Shown here one piece after another: positions 7,589 to 15,445 of a stretch of 17,318 nucleotides of DNA. A program made the position numbers and the translations under genes. The stretch covers positions 1-17,318 of the forward strand of contig JBKPHM010000129.1 in assembly GCA_046729855.1 (NCBI GenBank), read 5' to 3'. The notes under the pieces were generated by a model. It worked only from the letters and a program-made list of their open reading frames with translations. It was not told the DNA's origin and searched no databases. The number at the start of each line of letters is the position of its first letter. Within the stretch, counting starts at the first letter, position 1. The stretch is from DATHSY01 sp046729855 (lineage in GTDB: Bacteria > Actinomycetota > UBA4738 > HRBIN12).

Positions 7589-7795
7589 CAAGCGGCCGAT
7601 GCTACGCCGCCGGCCCCGGTGAGAACACCCTTGCTAGCACTTCCCTGAGCGCTAACTCTGTCCGTTGTCTCGTCCTCGAATACGGTCCGTCTCGATCGCT
7701 CGCGCACGCGCTCGAGCATCGCTTGCTTCCCCTCGCTGACGCGCTCCGCGCCTCCTCCGCCTGGTGATGCCGGATAGGAGGACTTCTGCTCGTTG

Positions 7796-8320
7796 TCAGC
7801 GCTGCGGCAGCCGCAACGCTCCAGCCGTGAGCAGCAGGAAACCCACGCCCGTCAGCACCAGGGCAACGCCCATGACGATCGAAAACAGCACGACGTTCTC
7901 CGCGAGATACGCCGTATTGAGGGCAGTCGTGAACCCGGTCGCCGTGACCCAGATGTTGCGGGCGGGATTCTCCACGGGCTGTCCGTTCTCGATGGCAGCC
8001 TCTGCCTCGTCGCTCGTCTCCTCGCCCTCGGGCGTAAGGAACCGACCCATCTCGGCGTATGCCCGGCCGCCGGTCGCCTCGAGTGCGTGGGCCCGGATGA
8101 TGTTCGCGAACTCCTTGGCCTCGGCGCCCGTGTCGATGGGCTCCCCCGGCTCGAGATCGACACCGAGTTCCTGGGCATCAGGCGTCGCGGTGATGTTCTC
8201 GCGTTCGATGGTGTCGCGGACCTCGAAGAAGGCGAGTGTGCCAACGACGGTGGCCCCGATGCCGAAGGCGATGAGCACCGCGCTCGCGAGGTAACCGCCG
8301 ATCCTGACCATCTGCCGCAT
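7796..8320 (-). CDS. Two-TM membrane protein with an extracytoplasmic loop, unknown function
   Basis: The start ATG 8320 is set by GGGGAGG five bases upstream; a longer open frame to 8452 lacks a ribosome site. The 174-aa product has TM1 at about residues 8-31 and TM2 at about 143-167, with a polar loop of some 110 residues between them. The loop carries the segments PIDTGAEAKEFANIIRAHAL (61-80) and EATGGRAYAEMGRFLTPEG (81-99), then NPARNIWVTATGFTTALNTA (118-137). I recall similar proteins, with an ITATPD-like motif after TM1 and this NPARxIWVT box before TM2, as hypothetical proteins in other actinobacteria, but no role is known to me. It is divergent from the gene at 8451. Many acidic residues in the loop suit an external location. 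Confidence 0.85.
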   Translation of the reverse strand: MRQMVRIGGYLASAVLIAFGIGATVVGTLAFFEVRDTIERENITATPDAQELGVDLEPGEPIDTGAEAKEFANIIRAHALEATGGRAYAEMGRFLTPEGEETSDEAEAAIENGQPVENPARNIWVTATGFTTALNTAYLAENVVLFSIVMGVALVLTGVGFLLLTAGALRLPQR

Positions 8321-8450
8321 GGCGTCCTCCCCTTCGTGCAGGAGGGGTGAGGCTAGCCCGAGCACAGTCGCGGGTGCTCGGCCGAGCGTACCGCGCTCGC
8401 CGGGCCCTTCGACCCTGCGTATGCGCGCGACCCGTGCCGATTCTGAACCC

Positions 8451-8921
8451 ATGTTCCTGCGCTACTACCTGGACCTCGAGGTGCCGTACGCCGAGGTACA
8501 CCATGTTCTCGTCGAGCGCGCCGACACCTGGGTTCCCGGACTCCTGCTCGAGGCGGAGGACCGAGGCCAGCGTCTGCTCGCCGAGGTCGGGTTCTCGGTC
8601 GACACGCACCGGATCGATCGCGAGGTCGAGATCCGGCTGGGAGAGCCCTATCGGATCCCGACGAGGACGGTCCTCCCGATGACGTGGCGCGCCATGCGCT
8701 CGGAACGGCTCTTCCCCGAACTGGACGCCGACATCGAGCTCGCGGCCATGGGACCGAGCCGGACCCAGCTCTCGATCAGCGCTCGCTATCGGCCGCCGAT
8801 GGCCATCTTGGGCCGCGTCGTCGACCGCGCGCTCCTGCATCGGGTCGCGGAAGCCACGATCAAGGACTTCCTGGATCGGATCGGCGAACGCCTACGGAGC
8901 GGGCGCCCGGTGGCCGGATGA
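8451..8921 (+). CDS. Conserved hypothetical protein, possibly SRPBCC/START-like
   Basis: ATG 8451 gives a 156-aa protein beginning MFLRYYLDLEVPYAEVHHVL. The open frame extends upstream to 8319, but that part overlaps the promoter region of the divergent membrane protein and lacks conserved-looking sequence, so the inner start is preferred. The layout, with an N-terminal strand, the helix PYAEVHHVLVERADTW, alternating strands (EVEIRLGEPYRI, DADIELAAMG, RTQLSISARYRPP) and a long C-terminal helix around ALLHRVAEATIKDFLDRIGE (residues 127-146), fits the SRPBCC ligand-binding fold of polyketide cyclases and START proteins. This is inferred from pattern, not from a recognised signature. No signal peptide or TM is seen. 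It converges on the small gene at 8961-9230. Confidence 0.75.
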   Translation: MFLRYYLDLEVPYAEVHHVLVERADTWVPGLLLEAEDRGQRLLAEVGFSVDTHRIDREVEIRLGEPYRIPTRTVLPMTWRAMRSERLFPELDADIELAAMGPSRTQLSISARYRPPMAILGRVVDRALLHRVAEATIKDFLDRIGERLRSGRPVAG

Positions 8922-8960
8922 GTTCGTCGGTCACAACCGTCCGGTCGGCGCGTCGAGGCC

Positions 8961-9230
8961 CTACCCGAGGAACACCTCGGCGAAAGGCCGCGCGCGCCGC
9001 ACACGGACGTCAACGCCCTGCTCGCGAAGCGTGCGCTCGAACGAGTCGAGCTCGTTCTCGTCGTCCACCGCCAAGTGGTCGCCCGGGATGTTGAGGAACG
9101 CCCGTTCGACGCCGTCCTCGATCTCGAGATCGACGTCGTGCCAGAGCGAGACCCAGTCCGGCGGCAAGACGTCGGGGAGGGTCACATGGAGATACGGACC
9201 GTCGTGTCGAACCTCGTGCGTCGTCATCAT
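8961..9230 (-). CDS. Small 89-aa protein, unknown
   Basis: Two adjacent ATG codons (9230 and 9227) follow GGGAGGT by about nine bases, a convincing initiation site. The protein alternates strands and helices (GPYLHVTLPDVL, VERAFLNIPGDHL, LDSFERTLREQGVDVRVRRA) and is acidic overall. The core, a strand with a LNIPG turn followed by a helix and VDVRVRR, loosely recalls a STAS-type fold, but I would not assign it. It has no signal peptide or membrane segment. Its leader region contains a perfect 8-bp hairpin (9253-9274). Confidence 0.65.
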   Translation of the reverse strand: MMTTHEVRHDGPYLHVTLPDVLPPDWVSLWHDVDLEIEDGVERAFLNIPGDHLAVDDENELDSFERTLREQGVDVRVRRARPFAEVFLG

Positions 9231-9252
9231 GGCTGGGCACCTCCCTCATGCG

Positions 9253-9274
9253 AGCCTGGGCGGAAACCCAGGCT
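9253..9274. repeat. 8-bp inverted repeat (hairpin 1)
   Basis: AGCCTGGG - CGGAAA - CCCAGGCT is a perfect stem with a 6-nt loop, located upstream of the minus-strand 89-aa gene in the divergent intergenic region. There is no T-tract. It could be a leader structure or an operator. Confidence 0.5.
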
Positions 9275-9314
9275 GGTGCATGGGTCGACCGGCCCGCCGA
9301 AACTGGACTTATGA

Positions 9315-9338
9315 CCCACATCTATTTGAGGATGTGGG
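9315..9338. repeat. 8-bp inverted repeat (hairpin 2)
   Basis: CCCACATC - TATTTGAG - GATGTGGG is a perfect stem with an AT-rich 8-nt loop, followed by a run of G. It lies about 110 bp upstream of the zinc-ribbon gene, in the same divergent intergenic region as hairpin 1. Confidence 0.5.
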
Positions 9339-9433
9339 GGGGGTCGGGCCATCCGATGATCGGGCCGAACGTCCCCTCGCGACGGGCCGTCCAGCCCTCA
9401 CGGCGCGAGGCCTTCTCCCGTAGATACGGATCC

Positions 9434-9438
9434 GGAGG
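9434..9438 (+). promoter_or_regulatory. Ribosome binding site deciding the zinc-ribbon gene start
   Basis: GGAGG lies only 2 nt from ATG 9441 but 8 nt from ATG 9447, so the second ATG is the likely start. This also matches the MAR- N-terminus of the paralogue at 5507. Confidence 0.6.
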
Positions 9439-9446
9439 CGATGGTC

Positions 9447-9710
9447 ATGGCCCGATGGGAGGCGTTCCGGCAATGTCCCGGATGCGGCTTGGACTTCGCG
9501 ACGGGGGAGGGAGAGCGGTCCTGCAGCTGGGGCGATTGCCCCTACCTGCCGGAGGAGCTGAACGTCCTCTGCGACTCCTGCCGCTTCAACTTCTTCACGA
9601 TGGAGGGCAACCCGCCGTGTGACGATCCCCTGACGTGCCAACACGCGGCCGAGCCGCGCTCGCACGTCGAGAACCTCCGCGCGTGGCAGGTGACGCAGCA
9701 AGGGCGGTGA
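9447..9710 (+). CDS. Eight-Cys zinc-ribbon protein, uncharacterised family
   Basis: The 87-aa protein contains four cysteine pairs: C10-P-G-C13, C26-SWGD-C31, C42-DS-C45 and C58-DDPLT-C64. This is enough for two zinc sites. Between them lies the highly distinctive block RFNFFTMEGNPP (46-57), shared almost unchanged with the broken copy at 5507. A His and a polar helix (CQHAAEPRSHVENLRAW) follow. It has no signal peptide, TM or known catalytic motif. Ribbon proteins of this size often contact nucleic acids or partner proteins, but that is inference. I recall similar actinobacterial sequences annotated only as hypothetical. The intact and broken copies within 4 kb indicate a local duplication or a family that exists in several copies. 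Confidence 0.85.
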   Translation: MARWEAFRQCPGCGLDFATGEGERSCSWGDCPYLPEELNVLCDSCRFNFFTMEGNPPCDDPLTCQHAAEPRSHVENLRAWQVTQQGR

Positions 9711-9810
9711 GCGACCGCCCGCGCCGCTCCGCCCCCGCGAGGGTGGCCGGAGGGCTCGAGATCTCATGGTCGGCGCCGAACGTTGCGATCGCGATCCCGC
9801 TCGCGTCAGC

Positions 9811-9957
9811 TCATTCGGGCGCCGCGCAGGCCGGGTGTCCGCACCCGCACGCGTGCTGTTCGTGCCCGGCGCCGGCGCTGTGGTCCCGGCAGTACTCGCT
9901 GCAGAAGTCTTCGCCTTGGCCGACGTCGCACCTGCACCCCGTGTGCGCGCACCGCAT
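9811..9957 (-). CDS. Bacterial metallothionein (SmtA/BmtA-type)
   Basis: A 48-aa protein starts at ATG 9957 with a perfect AAGGAGGT ribosome site; a longer upstream frame has no such site. It has eight Cys (C3, C8, C10, C19, C23, C37, C39, C44) and five His in the bacterial metallothionein arrangement: CAHTGCRC, then FCSEYC, then CGCGHPAC. Cyanobacterial SmtA and pseudomonad homologues bind Zn or Cd through such clusters in the cytoplasm; they often also bind Cu. The length of about 50 aa is normal for the family. No SmtB/ArsR or CueR-type regulator gene is seen in the window. It is divergent from the YihY-family gene, whose start lies about 100 bp away. Because of its size and location in a gap it is easily missed. 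Confidence 0.9.
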   Translation of the reverse strand: MRCAHTGCRCDVGQGEDFCSEYCRDHSAGAGHEQHACGCGHPACAAPE

Positions 9958-10060
9958 CGGCGACCTCCTTGATCGTCGTTCGTGCAGCCTATCGCGGGGA
10001 AAAGGGATCCATTCGAACCTATGCGTCCGTGGGCCAACCCCCACCGTCTACGCTTCTGTC

Positions 10061-10993
10061 GTGGAGTCGTCGGGCACGTCGCCGGAGCCGAGCTTGGACT
10101 CACCACCCGAGCCGTCCCGTTTGGCGCTGCGAGTCGAGGACAGGTTCCCGCGGCTGTGGCGATCGGTCGGACGACCGGCCGTCGACGTCGTCCAGGCGGT
10201 GAGGGTGGATCACGTCGGCGTCGAGGCTGGGTCGATGACCTACGGTGCCTTCCTATCGATCCCTCCACTGCTGCTGCTCGTGGTCGCGGCAGTCGACGTG
10301 TTCTTCTCCAACCGAGCCGACGCCGTACAGCGCCTCATCGCCCGCGCCGAGTCGATCCTCCCCGGTCTCGGCGAGCTCATCGAGAGCGGTCTTCGGCTGA
10401 GGCCCGAGACCGTTATCGGCGCCGGAATCTTCGGCGTCGCGGCGCTCGTCTGGGCGGCTTCCGGGTTCGCAGTTCGCCTCCGTCACGCCCTCGGTGCCGT
10501 GTTCCGGACCGAGCTGCTCGGCCTCGTCACAGGCCGGCTCAGCGCCGCCTCGCGCGGCGTGCCGGTGCTACTACTGCTGGTGGCGTACACCTCTGCTGTG
10601 TCTTGGCTGAGGACGCGCGATGCCACCGGGCTCATCGGCTTCGCGATCGGCTTTCTCGCGTACCTCGCTCTGCTCGCGGCCGGCGTGCTCGTGTGGACGA
10701 CGGTGTACCGGTGGATGACTCCCGGGAGGGCGGCGCCTTCGTTCGGCGATCACATGGTCGGCGGCACGGCTTTCACGATCGCGTTTCTCGGGCTCGAGCG
10801 GTTCGGAGCCGTCTACGTGGACTACGTCGTCGCCCGCTCGCGCGCGCTCTACGGAGCGATCGGCGCGCTGTTCGGGCTCTTCGCCTTCCTCTACCTTGCG
10901 ATGTGGCTGTTCCTGCTGGGCGGCGAGCTCACCAAGGCGCGTCGCGCGACATCGGCGGCGTCCGGCGAGGACCCCGGCACCCGGCCACCTTGA
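10061..10993 (+). CDS. YihY/BrkB-family inner membrane protein
   Basis: The frame beginning at GTG 10061 encodes 310 aa with an acidic, Pro/Ser-rich cytoplasmic N-terminus and about six TM segments (roughly residues 58-80, 118-136, 167-183, 190-214, 231-249, 264-288). VRVDHVGVEAGSMTYGAFLS and the final YGAIGALFGLFAFLYLAMW box with LLGGEL correspond to the conserved ends of the YihY/BrkB (once 'ribonuclease BN') family. These are membrane proteins of uncertain function. The start is inferred: the frame is open further upstream into the metallothionein region, and the GTG has no clear ribosome site, so other starts near 10061 are possible. A cytoplasmic Ser/Pro-rich tail follows the last helix at the C-terminus. 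Confidence 0.88.
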   Translation: MESSGTSPEPSLDSPPEPSRLALRVEDRFPRLWRSVGRPAVDVVQAVRVDHVGVEAGSMTYGAFLSIPPLLLLVVAAVDVFFSNRADAVQRLIARAESILPGLGELIESGLRLRPETVIGAGIFGVAALVWAASGFAVRLRHALGAVFRTELLGLVTGRLSAASRGVPVLLLLVAYTSAVSWLRTRDATGLIGFAIGFLAYLALLAAGVLVWTTVYRWMTPGRAAPSFGDHMVGGTAFTIAFLGLERFGAVYVDYVVARSRALYGAIGALFGLFAFLYLAMWLFLLGGELTKARRATSAASGEDPGTRPP

Positions 10994-11454
10994 TCCGACG
11001 AGCCAGGGATCCGAGCACCGGGAGGCGGTCACAGCGAGCCAGTGATCATCCTTCATCGGCGTAACCTTGCGGCGCGGCGTCAGACGCTACGCTCGGCCGT
11101 GTGGCTGGGATGGACGCCCGCCTTGCCGGTTGAAGGCGCGGAGGATCGCACGCGCTTGTGGTGTATGTCGTTCGGGGCTCCCCAAGACGGTGCCACCGAA
11201 CAGTACGCCGCCGGTCCGAGCACATCGGCCACGTTCCGGATCGCAACGGCTTTGTGCGGCTGGGGTCCAGGCAAGCAGTGGAGCACATAGCTGAATCGCA
11301 TACGAGGCGCGGGCTCAAGGCGTGACTACCCGGCTGACTTTCACCGCGGGCTACCAGAGGAGAGGCCGCGACCGGGGTCTTCGTCCCTTCTCGCCTCCGT
11401 TTCGTCCCCGGGCTGCCATGGACCCACACCGTCACGCGGGGTACAAACTCGGCG
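10994..11454. other. 461-bp gap with nothing recognised
   Basis: I examined both strands; only short open frames of odd composition occur, with no ribosome sites or family resemblance. It presumably contains the promoter of the large ATPase gene, but no clear boxes stand out. Confidence 0.5.
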
Positions 11455-14400
11455 ATGGAACACGAGGGCCTTGCCGAGAGCATCTTCGTCGGTCGCGAAC
11501 GAGAGCTCGCCGCCCTTCAAACCGGCCTGGACGAAGCGGTTGCGGGACGAGGACGGCTCTACCTGCTGGCCGGTGAGCCGGGCATCGGCAAGAGCCGGCT
11601 CGCGGACGAGTTCCTGACCAGGGCGCGGCACGCCGGCGCCCGGGTTCTGTCCGGGCGGTGCTGGGAGGCGGGCGGCGCCCCGCCCTACTGGCCGTGGGTG
11701 CAGATCCTCCGGGCCTACCTCCGATCGAAGGAGCCGGACGCGATGCGATCCGAGGTTGCCTCCGTGGCCGGGGACCTCGCGCAGATGCTGCCCGAGGTGC
11801 GCGAGCTCGTCCGCGACGTCGGCGAACCCCCGACCCTCGACCCCGAGTCCGCCCGGTTCCGGCAGTTCGACGCGACCACAACGTTCCTCCGATCGGGGGC
11901 GGCGGGGATGCCGCTGGTCCTGCTGCTCGAGGACATGCACGCCGCCGACACACCGTCGATGCTGCTGCTCCGCTTCCTGGCAGCACAGCTGTCCGACAGC
12001 CACATCCTGGTCCTCGGCACGTACCGGAACGTGGAGCTGACGCCCGACCATCCGCTGACCGAGACGATCTCGCAGCTCGCCCGGGAGCCCGCTACTCGCT
12101 GGCTGGAGCTAACGGGACTCGACGACCAGGAGGTGATGCGGTTCATCGAGGCCGTCACAGGTGTCACGCCGAAGGGCTCGCTCGCCGCGGCCCTCCGACG
12201 CTCCGCCAACGGGAACCCCCTGTTCCTCGGCGAGGCCGTTCGCCTCTTGCAGGCGGAGGGGCGACTCGGGGAGCTGTCGGATCTCGCCGCGCTGCGCATC
12301 GCCGTGCCGCGTCAGATCCGGGACGTCATCTCGCGGCGGGCGGGCCACCTGAGCGAGGCGTCCGGGCGATGCTCGAGGTCGCCTCGGTGCTCGGTCCCGA
12401 GTTCTCGACCGAGGCCCTCAGACGAGTGGACGAGTCCTCGACCGATCTTCTCGATCTCCTCGCCGAGACGGAAGGGGCCGGGCTTGTGCAGCCCATCACC
12501 GGACAACCGGGGCGCTTCCGATTCGCGCACGATGTCATCCGGCAGACCTTCTACGGGGACCTCGGGGCGACCCGGCGGGTGGCACTCCACCAACGGACGG
12601 CGGAGGCGCTCGAAGATCTCTATGGGCGCGACGCCGGACCACATCTCGCGGAGCTCGCTCACCACTTCTTCGAGGCCGCCGTCGGGGGCGGGCCGATCGG
12701 ACCGGCGGTCGACTACGCGCGGCGTGCGGCCGACCAGGCGGCCGATTCCCTCGCCTACGAGGACGCAGTCCATCTGTACGGCATGGCGATCCAAACGCTG
12801 GAGTCCCAGGAGACATCGGACGAGAGCGCACTGACCGAGCTGCTGCTGGCGCTGGGCGAGGCACAGGCCAGGACCGGGGACCTGTTGACCGCGCGGCGGA
12901 CGTTCCTGCGCGCTGCCGGGATCGCGCGCCGGACCGGTGAGGCGAACCACCTCGCCCGCGCCGCGCTCGGGTACGGAGGCCGCTTCGTCTGGACGCGGGC
13001 CGGCTTCGACGAACATCTGGTGCCGATGCTCCAGGACGCGCTTGCGCTCCTGGGAGGAGAGGACGACCGGCTCCGTGTCCGCCTGCTCGGCCGGCTGGCA
13101 TGCGCGCTTAGGAACTCTCCCGACCGTGACCGCAGCGCCGCCCTTAGCCAGCAGGCGGTCGAGATGGCGCGCAAGCTCGACGATCCCACAGCGCTCGCGT
13201 ACGCCCTCGACACGCGATTCGCCGCGACCTGGTGGCCGGAGAATCCGGATGATCGCCTAGAGATCGCCGACGAGCTGGTGCGGGTCGCCGAGGAGACGGG
13301 CGATCTCGAGCGGATCGCCGACAGCCTCATGGCCAGATACATGGCGCTCGCGGATCTGGGTGCGATGGTCGAGGCGCGCTCGGTCCTCCGCGACCTGGCG
13401 CGACGCGCGGGGGAGCTCCGACAGCCGCCGCAGCAGTGGCTCGCCAAGGCGCTCCGGGCCCAGCTTGCGCTGCTGGAAGGGCGCTTCGACGAAGCCGACG
13501 AGCTGATCCAGGACGCCTTCGGCGAGGGGCTGCCATCCCTGGTCCGGGATCACGTGTCGGTGGCTACCTTCCAGACGTTCCTGCTGCGACGCGAGCAGGG
13601 ACGGCCGGGTGAGGTCGAGGACGCGGTCCGGTCGGCCGTTGAAGCCTTCCCCTGGTACCCGATGTTCAGGGGCGCGCTCGCCTGCCTCCTCCTCGACCTA
13701 GGACGACCGGACGAGGCAGCGGCCGCGCTGGCCGACCTCGATCGCAAAGGCTTCGAGCTGGTGCGGGACAACGAGTGGCTCGCCGCCGTCTGTTTGCTGG
13801 CCGAGGCGACCGGGCGGCTCGGGAACCAGGAACCGGCGAGGATCCTGCACAGGTTGCTCTCGCCGTTCGAGGGTGCGCACGCGATTGGCCACGGCGAAGG
13901 GAGCCTCGGCGCCGTCGACCGCTACCTGGCCTTCCTCGAGCGATGCCTCGGACGGCTCGATGACGCGGAGCGACACCTGACGGCCTCGATCGAGGCCAAT
14001 GCCCGGATGGGAGCGCGTCCCTGGGCGGCCCACGGCCAGCACGATCTCGCTGACCTGCTCCTGTCTCGCGATCGAGCCGACGACCGAGACCGAGCTCGAG
14101 ACCTGCTCGGTGCTGCCCTTGAGACCTGCGAGGCGCTCGGGATGACGGCCCTGGGCGCGAAGGTGGATGCGCTTCTGGCTCGACACGGAGGCGTGGAGCC
14201 CGTCGGCGTTGCCGCGTCCGCGAACGAGCTCCGCCGGGAGGGCGAATACTTCGAGGTGAGGTTCGACGACGAGCGCACGAAGCTGCGCGACTCGAAGGGG
14301 CTGCGCTGCCTCGCCCGGCTCCTCGAGCGACCGGGGACCGAGGTTCACGCGCTCGACCTCGTGAGAACGGTCCATACCGCAGACGGACGATCCGTCTCCG

Positions 14401-14798
14401 CCGCGGCGATAGACGCGGCGCACGGCTGGGGAGACGCCGGCGAGGTCCTCGACGAGCGGGCCAAGGTCGAATACCGGCGCCGCGTCCGTGACCTCGAGGA
14501 GGACCTTGAGGAGGCACGCGATTGGAACGACCCGGAGCGCGAGGCCCGTGCACGTCAAGAGCTCGAGTTCCTCGCGAGGGAGCTCGCGGGCGCCGTCGGC
14601 ATCGGTGGACGGGACCGGAGGGCCGCCTCCGCATCGGAACGCGCCCGCGTGAACGTCACCCGCGCGATCAGGTCGGCGATCGACCGCCTCGGGGAGAGCG
14701 CACCGAAGCTCGCGGAACACCTCCGGGCAACCGTGCGGACGGGCACGTTCTGCGCCTACGAGCCGGACCCGCGGGTCGATGCGTCCTGGCGACTCTGA
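11455..14798 (+). CDS. Large AAA_16/TPR signalling ATPase, single frameshift near 12361
   Basis: ATG 11455 opens an AAA_16 domain: VGRERELAAL, Walker A G40EPGIGKS47 and Walker B LLLE159D160. Near 12361 the frame breaks: it reads HLSEAS and then, one frame over, RAMLEVASVLGPEF, the normal continuation in this family (usually SEACRAMLEVASVLG). Restoring one missing base gives about 1114 residues ending at TGA 14796-14798; without it the first part overruns to 12834 and a second part could start at ATG 12369. After the winged-helix-like region there is a long TPR-type helical array (about residues 380-900), then a conserved C-terminal domain with DSKGLRCLARLLERPG, HALDLV and ERARVNVTRAIRSAI. This layout is of MalT/STAND-type signal ATPases, but the C-terminus is not a LuxR HTH, so DNA binding is not shown. 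The ligand is unknown. Confidence 0.85.
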
Positions 14799-14842
14799 AC
14801 GGCCCGTTCGCTCCGGCCGAACGGCTCACCGTACGGCCGTTC
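14797..14842 (+). promoter_or_regulatory. Four-part inverted repeat: terminator or attenuator-like leader
   Basis: GAACGG (14797-14802), CCGTTC (14804-14809), GAACGG (14819-14824) and CCGTTC (14837-14842) alternate across the end of the ATPase gene and the leader of the next. Segments 2:3 extend to a perfect 7-bp stem (CCGTTCG/CGAACGG, 7-nt loop); segments 3:4 can pair instead. There is no T-tract. Mutually exclusive stems are typical of attenuators, but a simple terminator is also possible. Confidence 0.4.
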
Positions 14843-14907
14843 ATCGGTTCCTCACGCCTTCCGGTCGTGGCCAGGGAGACGGGCTCCCGGCCCGAGGGGG
14901 GAGAGTG

Positions 14908-15321
14908 ATGAACACCATCCGGAGGATCGCGGGGAGAGCCGTCTTCGCCCTCGCGGTCGCGAGCATGCTCACGACGGTGTCGGGAACCGCCTCGGCGACC
15001 GGCGACCAGGACACGATCGTCAAGGCGACCGGCGGCTACGGGTCGGTCGCCGGCCCGGCGAGCCCGGCGGACATCGTGAAGGCCACCGCGGGCTACGGCG
15101 AGGAGCCGGTGATGGATTCGGCGTCGACGGTCAGGGCGACCGGTGGCTACGGATCCGCCCGGCCCACGGACGGGCTGCCTGCAGGACAGGACCCCACAGG
15201 GACGTTCCTTCCCTCCTGGGCACTCGCCGCATTGGCCGCGACCGCGGCCCTGGTCGCGATGGTCGCGGGACGGCGCCGGCAGGCGACGGCTCGCGAACGC
15301 GTAGCGAACGCCGCGATCTGA
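14908..15321 (+). CDS. Exported single-TM protein with three VKATGGYG-type repeats
   Basis: ATG 14908 follows a GGGGGGAGAG ribosome site; the open frame extends upstream to 14779 without one. The 137-aa protein starts with a Sec-type signal (RR-IAGRAVFALAVASMLTTV, likely cleavage near SASA-T at residues 30-31). The mature part has three copies of a short motif, V38KATGGYG45, V57KATAGYG64 and V75RATGGYG82, spaced 18-19 residues apart and separated by Ala/Pro/Asp-rich linkers. A hydrophobic helix (about 102-120) and a basic tail (GRRRQ) close it, like a C-terminal membrane anchor; there is no LPxTG motif. No known family is recognised. The gene follows the large ATPase by 109 bp, on the same strand, and ends in a strong hairpin, so co-transcription is possible. 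Candidate surface protein or repeat-peptide precursor. Confidence 0.8.
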   Translation: MNTIRRIAGRAVFALAVASMLTTVSGTASATGDQDTIVKATGGYGSVAGPASPADIVKATAGYGEEPVMDSASTVRATGGYGSARPTDGLPAGQDPTGTFLPSWALAALAATAALVAMVAGRRRQATARERVANAAI

Positions 15322-15330
15322 GTTGGCAAG

Positions 15331-15365
15331 GTGGAGCCGGCGCTTGGAAGGTGCGCCGGCTCCAC
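15331..15365 (+). terminator. Hairpin terminator without U-tract
   Basis: GTGGAGCCGGCGC (15331-15343), a 9-nt loop, and GCGCCGGCTCCAC (15353-15365) make a perfect 13-bp stem 9 bp after the stop codon of the repeat protein gene. No T-run follows, as is common for terminators in high-GC actinobacteria. Confidence 0.75.
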
Positions 15366-15445
15366 GCCGGTTCGCCGGGATGGCGCTCGGGATCGCGGCG
15401 CCCGCCGTTCTCGCGGTGCAGGCGTAGTTGGCCTTCGATGCGATC

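Noticed and set aside
9635..10060. Upstream extension of the YihY-family frame
   Set aside because: It crosses the metallothionein gene on the other strand and the 3' end of the zinc-ribbon gene; family members begin close to the conserved first helix.
13666..14720. Long minus-strand frames opposite the C-terminal part of the large ATPase
   Set aside because: The plus-strand frame carries clear family motifs here; the opposite frames are compositionally biased shadows.
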